A stretch of DNA of 64,000 nucleotides. Origin: Manihot esculenta. Its lineage: Eukaryota; Streptophyta; Magnoliopsida; Malpighiales; Euphorbiaceae. The DNA lies in contig NC_035170.2 in NCBI RefSeq assembly GCF_001659605.2, positions 21,281,190-21,345,189 on the forward strand, written 5' to 3'. The notes below the pieces were generated by a model, which was not told where the DNA came from, made no database searches, and saw nothing but the letters and a program-made list of their open reading frames with translations. Below are positions 46,701 to 58,777 of the stretch, piece after piece. Positions within the stretch are counted from its first letter, which is position 1, and each line of letters begins with the position of its first letter. A program made the translations under genes and the position numbers.

Positions 46701-49700
46701 AGATCATTTTCTTATATTATTCATCAAATACATCAATAATTTATTTTGTATACTAGAATTGTCTTGTTTTCCATACGCCAAACACAAGACTAGACAACTA
46801 TAGTCATTTTATCTTTTCTTATTATGCATTCTCTATATTGCCATTTCCCTCATATGAAACACAGCCAAAATGCATCTTTTAAAGCCCCCAACGAAGAATA
46901 AGTAAATAAATAAAGTAATTTCTATTAATAAATTTGACTAAAAGATGATATGTAAAACCAAATATTCTCCTGTACAGTTAGTTCAATGGCACCATAATGT
47001 AAAGAATCTTAAGATACAGTCAGTATCACCGTGGATAACCATTGCACCAAGCTACAAATCACATTACCTTAATCAGCTTGCCGTTTGATGTCAAATACTT
47101 CAATTTAGCTGACAATATCCTCTTGAAGTCATGAGGTGGCCAGTATTGTTCCTATAAAATAAGCTGAGAATATTAACTGATAAAAGAAGTTGAGTTCATA
47201 ACACGAAAATAAAGAAATGATGTGAAGTTTGCAAGGAAGTAATATGTATGATGTGGCAAAAAAATAACACCACAGACTGACAGCTAAGAAAAATTTATGC
47301 TTTAATAGTACCAATATTACAAATTTCAAAAGAACATATTATTTCACAATTAAAATATTGAGGCAGTGCCACAGTGTGCAATTTTATCATGGCAGAGCAA
47401 CAGAAAGTTAGAAACTACAGTGATAGTTTCATCCCAACTCCCATGTTGAGAAAAGGTTCATGTTCCTTCTAAGCACCTATTTTTTCTATTAATTTTTTAT
47501 TCTTATGCTGCTTTGAGAATAAAGGTAATCCCATAAGCTATTCATTCCTCACCCCCATCTTGGGTTCCTTCAAACATATAAAAAAAACTAGAATGACTTC
47601 CAAAAATATCCAACAACAAATCTTGAAAAAATTTGAGTCAAAAGGAGTTCAAAAATATATATTTAATAAATCTTATACTAAAATTTGATATTTTGGACAA
47701 TTAAGAAAAGCTATATTTGTCTCGTTAACCTTACTTAACCATGTTAAATTCCTACATACATGATTTTTTACTGTGTTATATCTTAAAATGGTGGAAGTAT
47801 CTAAGTATCATGCCCCTCATATGCACAACAGCCTAAGTTGAGGAAAGAAGACAAATAGATATTTACAACATTACAAATTGAAGACTACCTCTATATATGC
47901 AGTGATTGTTGTCTTATTAGAACCACCGGGCTCCTTCAAGCTAGTTATAGCCTCCATTATAAGATTATCCAGCCTAAATTAATGAACAGACAGAAATGAA
48001 GAGAAGAAGATATGTAAAACACAAATAAAAAAATCATATTTCATGATAACCAACTTGATACTATAATTTACGTTTTCAAGGTTGGATGCAGCACACAATA
48101 TATACAATTCAGCCTCATTATCAGTTCTAATGAAATTGTAACAAAAAAAATAAAGTTTGAATTTCATATGCTGTAACACACAGTTAGGTAACAAACATGA
48201 CAGTAGGCAATCAACTGATAAGTACCTAATGAATAAAAGAAAAATAAAAAAAGCATCTATTCTTCTCAAGAAATCCACTACTGACTACTGATTCTTCTTA
48301 TTGCATGAAAAGATTCCTTAACACTTTTGATGTAGACATTAATCCCTACATGTGCATGTCATGTGATTGCCTCTAGAGTCGCAAAAACTTTTCATCCTAT
48401 CCTTCAAGAGAACTATGCAGTGCCTATTTGAGTAATCAGATGTCATAAGCCTGCACCCATCAGTTTCAACGATTTATATTTGTCATTTACTTCAACTTGA
48501 ATTCTACATTCCACATTAATATTTGCAGTTTTGGACATTTTGAGGAATCTTGCCAGGTCATCATTCATTAAAAATTTTAACTATCACATAAAAATACAGT
48601 CATATATATCTAGATTGTTTTTAACAGAGTGCAAGTTTATTTTCTCATGTCTTGAAATAAAGATGCTGCTGGGACAAAAACTCCTGCATAACAAGTTTCA
48701 TCATCACCTAAGCCCATATCTAAATAATATAGAAAGAACTGCAACTCCAATGCTGAGTTCCCTAAGCTTCTCACAAGGTATCACAGCATGTCATATATTT
48801 TCTTGTCAAGTGTGATAACAAGGTACTTCTTCTAGGAAATGACAGTAGATGTCTACAACTCTACATCACTAAATCATTCACATAAGACTAACTCATCTAA
48901 TTTGTCCTCAATCAGAATATTGTACTTGCTCAACAAATCAACTCAATTTGAATCCAGCAGAAAGATTAGTTGGCAATATTATCCAGTCAGAACACTGAGA
49001 TTTGTAAAGCAAAAGTTGATGTCTAGTGATCAAACACTTATTTCATGTGCAAGTGGTCAACAGCTCAAATGCGTCCTCTCACTACTCTTACTCCCCCACC
49101 CTAACTTACGAAAAAAAAAATTTTAGAAAAAGGAAAAAGTACTATTTTGTCCCTTTAATACGGGAAGACTCACTAGCTAGTCCCTCGGTTTTGAAAAATG
49201 TATTAAAACGTCCTGACATTTTAAAAAGTCCACTAATTAGTCCCTCCATTAATTTTACTGTCAAATATTTTACTATTTAGTCCCCATGGTTTTGAAAAAC
49301 TTATTAGTTGGTCTCTAAAATTTTTAAAAAGTTTACTAATTAGTCCCTCCGCATCATGGATATTTTAGACTTTTTTGCAATACTTAACAGTTAAAATTAA
49401 GGGAGAATTAAAATTAACGGAGAGGCTAACTAGTAGACTTTTTAAAATGTCAGGGACGTTTTAATGCATTTTTCAAAACTGAGGAACCAACCAATGAGTT
49501 TCTTCGTACCATAAAGACTAAGTAGTAATTTTCTTAAAAAAAAGAAGAAAACAAGCATTTTATTGCATTCTTGGACAATATAGCTAATACTTCTTAACTA
49601 TATGGTGCAGGCTTCTAGCCAATCACAAAACTACAAAATCTAGTTTCCTGGCTAAGTCCATAAATTCTCGTGTAGGCATATATCTAACATGATTAAAGAA

Positions 49701-50390
49701 TCAACAATTTGACAATGACAAGGATCTCTATGTCAAAAACTAAGAACCAACAAGTGTGAAGCAACATGAGTGCCACCTTACTCGAAAACTCGTGGAAATA
49801 AGAAATGCAATATCAAGTATAATAAAAAAATTTCCAACCTTACAGTTGTCCTCTTCGGACCACCAGTCTGCGTTAAAGAATTGGCAATCACAGTAGATTT
49901 AGTATCTGAAACATCTTCATCACTTTGAGCAACAGTATAAAGAGACATAGGATTCTCTTCCTGTTTTGGGACATGATGATGAACCCTTTTAACAGCTAAT
50001 TTAGACTTTTCACGGGAGCTCCACCCATTTGCCATTACACTCATATTTCTCCATTTATCCTATCAATGTTTAAAAGCAAACACATTAATCACTCCAAACA
50101 TAATGCTCATAGTGCCTGACAAAGTTTTAATTCTTCCATTTAAAAAGGAATTGATGAAAGGAAGAGTTATAAATGCCAAACATAATGCTCATCCTAAGAA
50201 TATCAAACATCAATCTGACGGGAATTGAAAGAGAGCTAACCTTGAGATCCACATTTGATCGCATATACAAGACACCACTGAATTCAGGATCTTTAAGTAT
50301 TGTGCGCCACTTGCCAGCCCCATGTTTAATAACACCAGCTTTTAAGGCTGCTTCTTCTTCTGCAGTCCATTTCTGTTTTGGTGCACCCAT
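43742..50390 (-). CDS. TRB: Telomere repeat-binding factor, TRB/single-myb-histone type (6 exons)
   Basis: TRB proteins bind telomeric and telobox DNA, associate with telomerase and recruit chromatin modifiers in the nucleus. Exons, right to left: 50390-50241, 50059-49839, 47973-47889, 47151-47068, 44588-44238, 43756-43742; 906 bp, 301 residues, as expected for TRB1-3. All introns are GT-AG. N-terminal Myb/SANT domain (residues about 5-60: [15 protein letters not shown] ... [12 protein letters not shown]) ends in the telobox-reading motif VDLKDKWRN, split by intron 1. Central histone H1/H5 globular-like domain (about 124-190: [38 protein letters not shown]). C-terminal Ala/Glu coiled coil ([20 protein letters not shown]). 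The final exon codes only MVRA-stop. The exact TRB paralogue (1, 2 or 3) is not resolved. Confidence 0.93.
45114..45737. repeat. 312-bp tandem duplication in TRB intron 4
   Basis: Copies 45114-45425 and 45426-45737 differ at only a couple of sites (AGCTTGG/AGCATGG; TAAGCAACAC/TAAGGAACAC). The identical open frames at 45163 and 45475 are a by-product. This is a recent duplication between exons 4 and 5 of TRB. Confidence 0.92.
49128..49540. mobile_element. Fold-back MITE (FB1), best copy, in TRB intron 2
   Basis: About 410 bp whose two ends are long inverted repeats of roughly 110 bp at about 80% identity by eye. Left-arm blocks are CCCTCGGTTTTGAAAAATGT, ATTAAAACGTCCTGACATTT and AAAAAGTCCACTAATTAGTC; the right arm carries their complements (TAGACTTTTTAAAATGTCAG, GGGACGTTTTAATGCATTTT). 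No coding capacity. Related copies lie at 24825, 26127, 26968, 32024 and 51046. Confidence 0.75.
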
Positions 50391-50950
50391 CAAGAGTAGC
50401 ACAAAGAAACTCTTCGAAGGAATCCCAATTCTCAGGGAACTAGGGCATCACACAAGCCTATGCGCCCAAAAACAGGAAAAATAAGAAATCACCAAATAAT
50501 TTAGTAAAAAACCCATAAGAATTTTTTTTTTTCTGAATGGAATCTCTTCTAAGTTAAAATTAAAAACAGCAGCAGATTACTCCAACTCTTGAGCATAGAA
50601 ACATTTTCAATTAATTGACAACAATTAAGTAAAATCAACAAAATCATGACAAACAAAAAGGGAGAATTCCAAATCGGACAACTTTTACAGCTTAAACAAA
50701 ATAAATCAAAAACCAAAGGTAATTGGAACGTAAATCCAACAAATCCTATTGAACGCATCTACTATTAGTCCAAAAACAAAATAAAAAATAATAAAATACA
50801 AACAGAAAACAGAAAAACAACAGGGAGTAAGTTGACTGCTAAATTCAGGAATTGAAAAGAAAATTTACCAGATAAATGCTGTGATTACGCGGCGACAGAG
50901 TATGGAAATTTTGAAATTTTGAGATCGTAATTTGAAACGGAGGGTATAAA
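50391..50950 (-). promoter_or_regulatory. 5' UTR of TRB with a probable intron
   Basis: On the - strand a donor (TATCTG/GTAAAT, 50868) and an acceptor (GCGCATAG/GCTTG, 50458) bracket a 411-bp candidate intron upstream of the ATG. A leader intron is common in this family. The transcription start is probably near 50950. Confidence 0.45.
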
Positions 50951-51045
50951 GGAGAGTATTGTATCACCGAACAGAAAGAAGGTAATTAATACCTTTTTTT
51001 TATCTTTTCAATAATCCTCTAGTTTTTTTTTATAATAATCCTCTG

Positions 51046-51380
51046 GTTATTTAAATTATTGAAAATTACTATTCAGTATGTAGAATAAATCAACTGTCTT
51101 AATTTTTAAAAATATATTTAAATATCCTTCTTATTTTAAAAATATATTATTCAGCCTTTTTATTAATTTTAATTATTAAATATTAAAAATTAAAATATTT
51201 TTAGTATAAAAAATTAATTGATAAATATTTATAAAAATAGAAATTAACTAATGTTCGTTTTATAATTAATCGTTAAAAAATTAATTAATACATTTTTAAT
51301 ATTTTAAGAATATTTAATGCACTTTTTAGAAATTAAAAAATTAATTAATGAATTTTTTAGAGTAAATTTCTCTTTAAATT
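51046..51380. repeat. Decayed FB1 fold-back MITE upstream of TRB
   Basis: Block order matches the 49128 copy in an A/T-decayed form (for example AAAAATTACTATTCAG-like start, AATATTTAATGCACTTTTTAG near the end). It lies within about 100-450 bp of the presumed TRB transcription start. 51381-52043 is AT-rich DNA with nothing recognised. Confidence 0.45.
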
Positions 51381-52043
51381 ATATGAATTTTTTATTTTCA
51401 GAATAATAATTTATTATTAATTTTTTAATATAACTCAATATAATATATATTATAGAAATAAAATTTGTTAATTTTAAAAGTAATTTAATAATAGATTAAC
51501 AGTATTTTTCATACAAATTAAAATATATTTTTTTTATATAGTTCAAATTTTAAATTTATAAGGTTTTACTTAATATATTATTTAACTAGTTTTTTATAAT
51601 ATATTGGGCTTAAAAAAACTAGTTTTTTTTATACTTATTAATTATTTATTTTTATATATATTTCCTGTTAATTTTAAATATGATGATATCATTATGATAT
51701 ATTATCTTAAATAATCAATTAAATTTAATTTTACATTATTATATTACTAATAGTTAAAGTTAACTAGAAAAATTATAGCAAAATAAAAATTAAGTGGAAA
51801 TATTATTTTAATTAATTGTATAATTATAAATAAATATAATAAATTCATTAATTTTGGTTATTTAATAAATTATTTCTAACATATTTTTAAAAACAAAATT
51901 ATTATAGTCTAATTATAATATAAATTGTAGGTAAAAGAATGTTATTCTAATGCAATAATGATTTTCAAAATTAATAAAATTTTTATTTTTATTTTATTTA
52001 AAATATTAATTTTCAATAATAAATTATATTTTTAATTTATAAT

Positions 52044-54388
52044 TCAAATAAATTGAAAAATTATATCTTGTCCTAAAATGTTAGTTTCTAGGCCTAATTG
52101 CGTTACCTTAAAAGGGTACAACATTTGTAAGAATGGATTTCCTAATTCGATTTGTGTATTAAGGTTTTTTATTAGCATAAAACTAGTTTTAAAACAAATT
52201 CCATTGTTACATATATGTGCACTTAGTATCTTATAATCTATTCTTATCTTGGTAGAATTCGCAGCTGATAGAGTTTGTTTAGTTTTATGGAAATATTTGC
52301 TTGGTATTATTCCTTGGTCAATACAATTCATGTCAGCACCTGAATCTAACATGGCAATTGTTTCTATTTTAAAATCTTTAATTGTTAAAGTTATTTTAAC
52401 ATACCATTTTTGAAATTTAATTCTTGTAATGTCATTAAATTTTAATTCACTTTCATTGTCTGACTTCTCATCTTCTGTTTTCTCTTCTATTTTTAATTTA
52501 GTTTTTTCTAAGTTCTGATTTTGTTCTAATTGATCGCACCTTAATTTTAATTGTCTTACTTCTAATTTTAATTGTTTAATTTCTGATTGTAAATCCATAG
52601 ATGAAATTGTTTGCATTGGTCTTTTTTGTTTAAACATTTGTTCTATATCTTCAAAATTAGTTGGTTGTTCAGTTCCTTGTTTAATTTCTTCATTTATTAC
52701 TTTTGTCAATTTTTTCAAAAATTTTCTTTTTATGTTTGAATCTTGTACTTGCTCTATTTGTTCTAAGACTTGGTTATATTCTGTCAAAACATTTATTTTA
52801 TTGTTACAATTACATATTTCTCCTTTACAATTATGTTTGCTACTACTTATTGTGTCTGAGGAATTGGCACTACTGTAATCATCATAGAGTTCTGAGGAAG
52901 ATATATTTACTTGGTCAATTTTATCTAGTAATTGTTCTATGTTATCGATTTTTAATTCTAGTCCTAGTTCATGTATCTTTTTTCGTGCAGGACATTCCTT
53001 GGAATAGTGTCCTTTTTGGTTACATAAATAACATGTTATTCTATCCTTGTTATATGGTTTTCTAAAATTATTTTTTCTATTAAAATTGTTTCTTTTAAAT
53101 GGTCTTTTCTTTTCTAAGGGTTTTTTATTTTCTTTTCTGTAATTAAATCTTCTATAAATTTTATCTTTGTAAGGTTTATATTTATATTTTCTTTGTTTTG
53201 GTCTTTTTATTGTTTCAAAACCAAATTGTTCACACCAATTACCTAGTTCTTTTCTGGATTGTCTATTTTCAAGTTTTAATTTATTTTGTAGTTTTATATC
53301 TCTGCATAATCTAATACCTGTCAAATTTACACATGTTATTAAATCTCCATATGTTAGATCATCATAAGAAATATGTCCATATTTTTGTTCAATTGTTTCT
53401 TTTACTTTTGTAGAAAATAGTCTTGGTAAGCCGGTTAGGAATTTTTCTTTCCAATGGTAAGCATTTGGATCTGCTAAAGCATAAACTCGTTTTAAGAAAT
53501 TATCTTTATACCATCTAAAATTTTCTAATTTTCTGCATTTAAGGTTTTGTAATATTTCACTATTTCTTTCTGTATATAAATCTAAGTCTCCTATGAAATG
53601 TGATATTATATTGTAAACTAGGTAGGCTAAGATAAAAGATTGTGGTTGTCCTGTTGTTGGATCTGTAATAAATTCTCCAGTAGTTGAGTTAATTCTTCTT
53701 GCTGATAGAATATTTTCTTTAATTTCATTACTCAGTAATTTGTCCCACCAGGTTCTAAGTTCTCCTGTAAATCCTAAAATAATATTTTCTGCTGCTTCTT
53801 CCTCAGTAATACCTACTCTTTGTTTGTATATATTCCCTACTATTACTATTTCTTTTGTAATTTGTATAATCTCTACTTCTGATCTACCATCTATATTCCA
53901 CTCATAAATATTCTTCGCATTATATTGTTTTTGTTTTCTATCTAGGATTTTTAAATCATCTGGTTGCTTATTATAATTTTTATCTATATTGTTTAATGGG
54001 ATAATGGTATCTTGGTCAGAATCAGAGTCTGATACTTCTAATGGATTTTCTATTGTTTCATCTTCTGAGCTTGAAGTTTCATTATATTCAGTTAAAATGG
54101 TTATTTTCCCTTTATCTTTATTGGTAGATATAAATGGTTCTTCTATTTTAATGCCTGCTGAAGTACTTGTTTGTGAGGCTTTGTCTTGTTCACTTATTAT
54201 TTTTTGTAATAATTTAGTCATTTCATTTAGTTCTGTTTTTGGATTTATGGTCACTATATCAATAGGATTTTGTGATGGTGGTATCATTTTTGTAAAAGGT
54301 TTATTTGTTTGCTTTTTCGCAGGATCTATATTATATGGTTTTGCATTACTGAATCTTTGAGAAGTATATAAACTTTCTGGTTTTGTAC
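52044..54388 (-). pseudogene. Endogenous caulimovirid: coat protein and protease part of the polyprotein
   Basis: Read right to left; the longest clean frame starts at ATG 54287 (747 codons), but the same frame is open upstream to about 54388, where a one-base shift separates it from the movement-protein frame. So this was probably one polyprotein (MP-CP-PR...), as in florendovirus/petuvirus- and badnavirus-like caulimovirids. Order: acidic Ser/Glu region; capsid core with the RTWWDKLL and WYKDNFLKRVYALADP blocks; very basic Lys/Arg tract; CCHC knuckle CYLCNQKGHYSKECP (about residue 419); coiled coil; retropepsin-like aspartic protease with MLDSGADMN (about residue 648). The copy stops right after the protease: RT and RNase H are absent. 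Old integrated viral DNA, not an infectious genome. Confidence 0.88.
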
Positions 54389-56171
54389 TACTGGTGATGG
54401 TGCTTTTATTACTTCAATATGGTATATATCTGTAATGGCTTCATGGTTCTGTTCTATCTTTTCTTCTATCCTATCTAATTGGTTCCCTAGTATGTGTAGT
54501 GTCACATTGGTCCAATTATTTTGTAGACAAATATCTCTTATACTATCATCTTTTATATTGTTTGTATGAATTATAGGTTGTAATCCATTATAAATATGGT
54601 CTTTTTTGAAAAATGCTCTACTCATGGGTGATCTTTCAGATTCATAATATTGGTCACTTGGGTCTCCTATATCATTTACTTTATTCCATTTGTGAATTTT
54701 CTTTTCTAAAACATTTAGTCTTTTTTCATGGAAATATTTTAAGTATGTAAAGAATGGTATATTTGTTTCAACTTGTTCTAAAAATCTAAAATAATTTTTC
54801 TTAATTAAACTTTGTTCTTGTCGTGTGTAAGTTTGTATAAATAGTCCTCTGTTCCCCCGGTTTTTATCTGACATGTAGTCAGCTTGGATTTGATCTTTGT
54901 CAATGGTAAAAGGAATAGTTAAAGTATTGATGGTAAAATCACTATCTTCATAAGGTTGGCTAAATTGTCCTTGTCTAAACACTCCTTCGTTTAATTTTAT
55001 GCCGGGTGCTGTATTTTGTGATTTATGGTCATAAGTTTCTTCAATAGGTTTAGTATTTGAGGTTTCTCCAAAAAATGGTCCTTGGTAAGGAGGAATGTTT
55101 GAGTCTTCTGAAATACTCGTATCTGTTTTAATTTCTATATTATGTCTTCTTTTTGAACATTCTAAAGAACTCCTAGAAGGTTGGTAAATTGTGGACTTTG
55201 TTTGTCTAAATGAATTTGATCTTTTAAATTTAAGTTCTACTGACCCATCTTCATTTTGTATAATGTAATCTATTTCTTTGTTTTCTTTTGGAGGTAATTT
55301 TGGTATTGTCCTAACTGGGTACTTCCAACTTTCTGGTAAACTAACATCTTTCCATTGTATAGTCTTTGGTACAATTATATTTGCTTTAATCTGGTCAATT
55401 TCCCAAAACATTGTCTCACCTATTGACTTATTATGGTCTATAGCATTCGGACACAATCCTGTATTCATTATTTTATAATTTAATCTATAAAATATTTCAT
55501 ATATGTGGGATCCTTTTAACATGTTATAATTGTGTGTTAAAATGTCTAAAGTTAATATTTTTAGAATATGTGGATCTGTTAAAGATACAGTAAAATTTGG
55601 AAAACAGTTTGAGTATATTGGTCCATTAGTTAAACTGGTTTCAAATAATTAACATGTTATAATTGTGTGTTAAAATGTCTAAAGTTAATATTTTTAGAAT
55701 ATGTGGATCTGTTAAAGATACAGTAAAATTTGGAAAACAGTTTGAGTATATTGGTCCATTAGTTAAACTGGTTTCAAATAATCCTAATAAAGAATCTTTA
55801 TAATTAATATGTCTACAGTCTCTTAGGGCTACATGCATACTGGTATTAAGACCTTCTACGGTTAATGGTTTTATTGCTATTTGTACCAAGCCTATATGCA
55901 TAAAACGATATCCTTGGTTTATATATTTTATTATAGTTTTTTCACTTAGTAAACTCATAGATTGGTTTTCTGCGTATAATGGTACAACTTTTTCTTTGGT
56001 TTTAATAGCTCTGCCTGACTTAAAATCTAATATACCTTTTTTATATATATTTGATATTGGTGTTTTTGGTGGTTTCCAATTTGCTAACTATTGGTTATTC
56101 CAATTACTTTCTCTACTTAGTATTGTATTATCATTTGTATTAATGTTTAAATCTCTTATAAGTTGTTCGTC
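54326..56171 (-). pseudogene. Endogenous caulimovirid: movement-protein part, broken
   Basis: Read right to left from the head-to-head junction. The frame is open from about 56171 apart from a TAG at 56088-56090 and contains the 30K-type movement-protein signature (RFMHIGLVQIAIKPL and LRDCRHINYKDSLLG, about 55900-55790). It is then knocked out of frame by a 133-bp tandem duplication (55518-55783; 133 is not a multiple of 3). The rest of the movement protein and a linker read on in 55522-54326. A second one-base shift at about 54388 separates it from the coat-protein frame. Because of the three lesions (stop, duplication, shift) no full product can be made. Genus is uncertain; MP before CP before PR in one frame fits florendovirus/petuvirus-like relatives. 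Confidence 0.85.
55518..55783. repeat. 133-bp tandem duplication inside the viral movement-protein region
   Basis: Copies 55518-55650 and 55651-55783 read identically as far as I can see, starting AACATGTTATAATTGTG. It disrupts the reading frame and must postdate loss of viral function, or be the cause of it. Confidence 0.93.
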
Positions 56172-56172
56172 A

Positions 56173-56185
56173 TGGTATCAGAGCC
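56173..56185 (+). other. Caulimovirid primer-binding site (right-hand copy)
   Basis: TGGTATCAGAGCC, complementary to initiator Met tRNA, begins one or two bases from the head-to-head junction. In caulimovirids this site marks nucleotide 1 of the genome and the minus-strand discontinuity. It is on the + strand, so it belongs to the right-hand copy. Confidence 0.8.
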
Positions 56186-56337
56186 TAGGAAGTATCTAGT
56201 ACTTTTAAACATTTCAAATTAAAATTTTAGGGTCTAAAACTGTGTGTGTCCATTGTCGTAAATCAGGCAAAGAGAGTGTAAGCCCTGTAGAAATGTTTGG
56301 AGAAAGGAAGTGTATGTTGAACCCCTAAGATTTTAAG
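56186..56337 (+). other. Viral leader of the right-hand copy
   Basis: About 150 nt between the primer site and the first ATG of the viral ORF (56338). No further structure is assigned. Confidence 0.55.
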
Positions 56338-56406
56338 ATGAGCATGTTTAGAAGAACTAGATCTTCTAGGTCCAGACAATCAGACGAAGAACTTATAAGA
56401 ACCAGT
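56338..56406 (+). pseudogene. Start of viral ORF 1, right-hand copy, cut by element D
   Basis: ATG 56338 opens a short basic Ser/Arg-rich N-terminus (MSMFRRTRSSRSRQ) followed by SDEELIR. The left-hand copy begins at the matching place (DEQLIRD, - strand, about 56170-56150), which ties both to the same ORF. After 23 codons the frame is interrupted by the LTR of gypsy element D at 56407. Confidence 0.7.
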
Positions 56407-58634
56407 TGTAACATTCTAAAAATAAATTAAAAATAAATAAATAAATGAATACGAAGAATTAAAAAGAAAAGAGAAAAGAAAAGAGAAAAGAAAAGAAAAA
56501 GAGAAAAGAAAAGAAAAATAAAATAAAATAAAATAAATTTTAATTTAACGCCAAGTGGCACAACCAAAATAAAATAAAAAAAAAGAAAAGAAAAGAAAGA
56601 AAGAAAATAAAGAAAAGAAAAGGGAAGAGGAAACCCATTCTCCATTTGTTTTCTTCTTCTCCCGTGAACCCAAAACAAAATTCCCAATTCTTCATCTTTT
56701 CTCTTCTACACCAAATTTCTTCAAAATTTCACCTCTAATTAATTATCCATCTTATCCCAACACCTTTTCAAAGAAGAAATTGAAGAAAAAAAGAGAAATC
56801 AAAAGAAAATTCAAGAGAGAAAGAGTGTGAATAGTAACCAAGGGTTTGGAAATTTGAAAGGTATGTTAAGGGTTTTTGTTGTAGGGTTATTTCTTATCAT
56901 TTTATGTGAATAATTATGAGAAATATTGTATTAATTTGATTTATTGATTTATTTTTCATGAGGAAGAAGTGGAAAGGAAAAGTGGAAGTTCTAAAGGGAA
57001 AGAAAAGGAAGAGTAGAAAATTAAAGCTTGTAGACTATTTTGGAAATTCTAAGGTTTGTGCTCAACCCCATTTGAATAAATTCAAGAATTTGTTAATTAG
57101 GTTTTATTTGAAATTTTACTATCCTAGTAGAAGTTTAATTATATTTGTATAATTCAAGTTTGAGAAATAATAGATTTAATAGATAGAAAATTTTAAAATT
57201 AATATGTAATTTAATCATAAATTAGGTTATGGAACAAATGAAATGACTTATATCCTTGGATAGAAATATAATTTGGCTAGAGATAGTGATAATGAAAAGA
57301 TTAGTAGACTGAAGAAAAAAAAAAAAGAAGATCTATTAGATTAGATGAAAAACATATATATATATATATAGAAATTAAAGGAATAAGAAAAATGAGACAT
57401 AAATGAGACATAGTGTAAATATGATATTGAAAAATAATAATAATAATAAAAAAATAATAGTTAATTAATTAAGAATTAATTATAAATATAATTTATGTAG
57501 TTGAATTAAATTAATAGACTTACATGATACGATAATGTTTAAAAGTACAGTTGTTTGACTAATTGACAGTTACACTGTATTGATAGTTTTTGTGCCCCTG
57601 TTTAAGTATATAAATTATTTAAAGTCTGGCCCTAATAAGTTTGGTGGGAATTGTGAGTTAGTTTAAGGGTGTGGCATGCCATATACAGATCTTGCAGTAC
57701 TGCACTACAGTTACACTGATTCTTGGGATACAATGAGGTATCCTACAGTTGTAGAATCGGCTTTTGAGCCATACAGTTATTTGGCACTTTGTGCCCTACA
57801 GTTACAGTTTCCTTATCTGACTTAACAGTCCCATTTAAATTTATAGGGGCCAACAGAAAAATAATAAATAAATAAAAGTATTAAGAGAAAATAAAATATT
57901 TTACAAAAAGAAGAAAAAGAAAAAGATTATGAAATGAAAATATGTATATATGTGAAATAATAATATGATTTAGATTATTTCAAATTATTTGTTATATAGT
58001 TATTTGTCATTTGTTGAATTACTGATATTATATGAATTTTGATTTAAATGTTTTATTTATAAAAAAAAAAAGTTGAGCACCACTAAGCAAATTGCTTAGC
58101 GCGTTGGAATTTATTTTTCCTCGCGCAGGTCGTAGATTTAAGGGACAGTAGATCAAGATCTGCAACAACCCAGTCAGAGTTACATCATTAGCTACATTGG
58201 GGTATATTTTGTAAATTTTGTATAAACTTACTTTTGAAAAATATGGCATGTACATAAAGTTTTAGAGATAAAGTGGAATATGGTTTGAAACGGATATAGT
58301 TAAATATTTTACTTTTGGTGTAAATGTGGATGATTTGTATAAGTTTATATGTTGAGATTAATGAAATGTTATAAAGTGTTTGATCTGATTTGAAATTGTG
58401 TTGATGTTGAAAGAAGTTTGGGGGTTAAGGTTGAAAGTGATAGAAGTGTGATATTACTTTTCACAGGTGGAATTAAGTCCATATTTTAGGGGAAACTCTG
58501 CCGGATTTTCGGTAAAAAAAAAAAAAAAAAAGCCATGATTTACATGATATAAGATAAAGGAAAGATAAGAGAATTGGTACAGAATGTAATGTCTCCGACT
58601 CAGTTAATTATATAACCGGATAGGGGGTGTTACA
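56407..58634 (+). repeat. 5' LTR of element D
   Basis: Starts TGTAACATTC and ends GTGTTACA. Contains a long purine-rich AAAAGAAAAG tract (56455-56620), whose complement produces spurious Phe/Leu-rich open frames, a candidate splice donor (TTGAAAG/GTATGT, 56861), a short (AT)n (about 57352-57370) and several CTACAGTTACA-type short repeats (57550-57830). Confidence 0.9.
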
Positions 58635-58639
58635 TTTAG

Positions 58640-58651
58640 TGGTATCAGAGC
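58640..58651 (+). other. Primer-binding site of element D
   Basis: TGGTATCAGAGC, five bases after the LTR end; initiator Met tRNA type. Confidence 0.9.
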
Positions 58652-58777
58652 AGGTTTAGTCGACTCTAGGCAATATGTGGATTAATAGTTAGGTATAGGA
58701 ATATGTACATGCCATATATATTAAAGATATGATGTAACTCTGATGCAGATCTATTTTTTGAATCTTAATATTATAGG

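Noticed and set aside
52703..53065. 120-codon Leu/Phe/Tyr-rich + strand frame resembling a membrane protein
   Set aside because: Antisense of the Lys/Asn-rich coat-protein region of the viral copy.
56173..56185. Primer-binding site taken as that of another LTR retrotransposon
   Set aside because: No LTR end lies next to it, and the ORF after it shares its DEELIR segment with the inverted viral copy, so it belongs to the pararetrovirus.
56427..56687. Phe/Leu-rich frame, repeated at 61348-61608
   Set aside because: Complement of the purine tract in both LTRs of element D.
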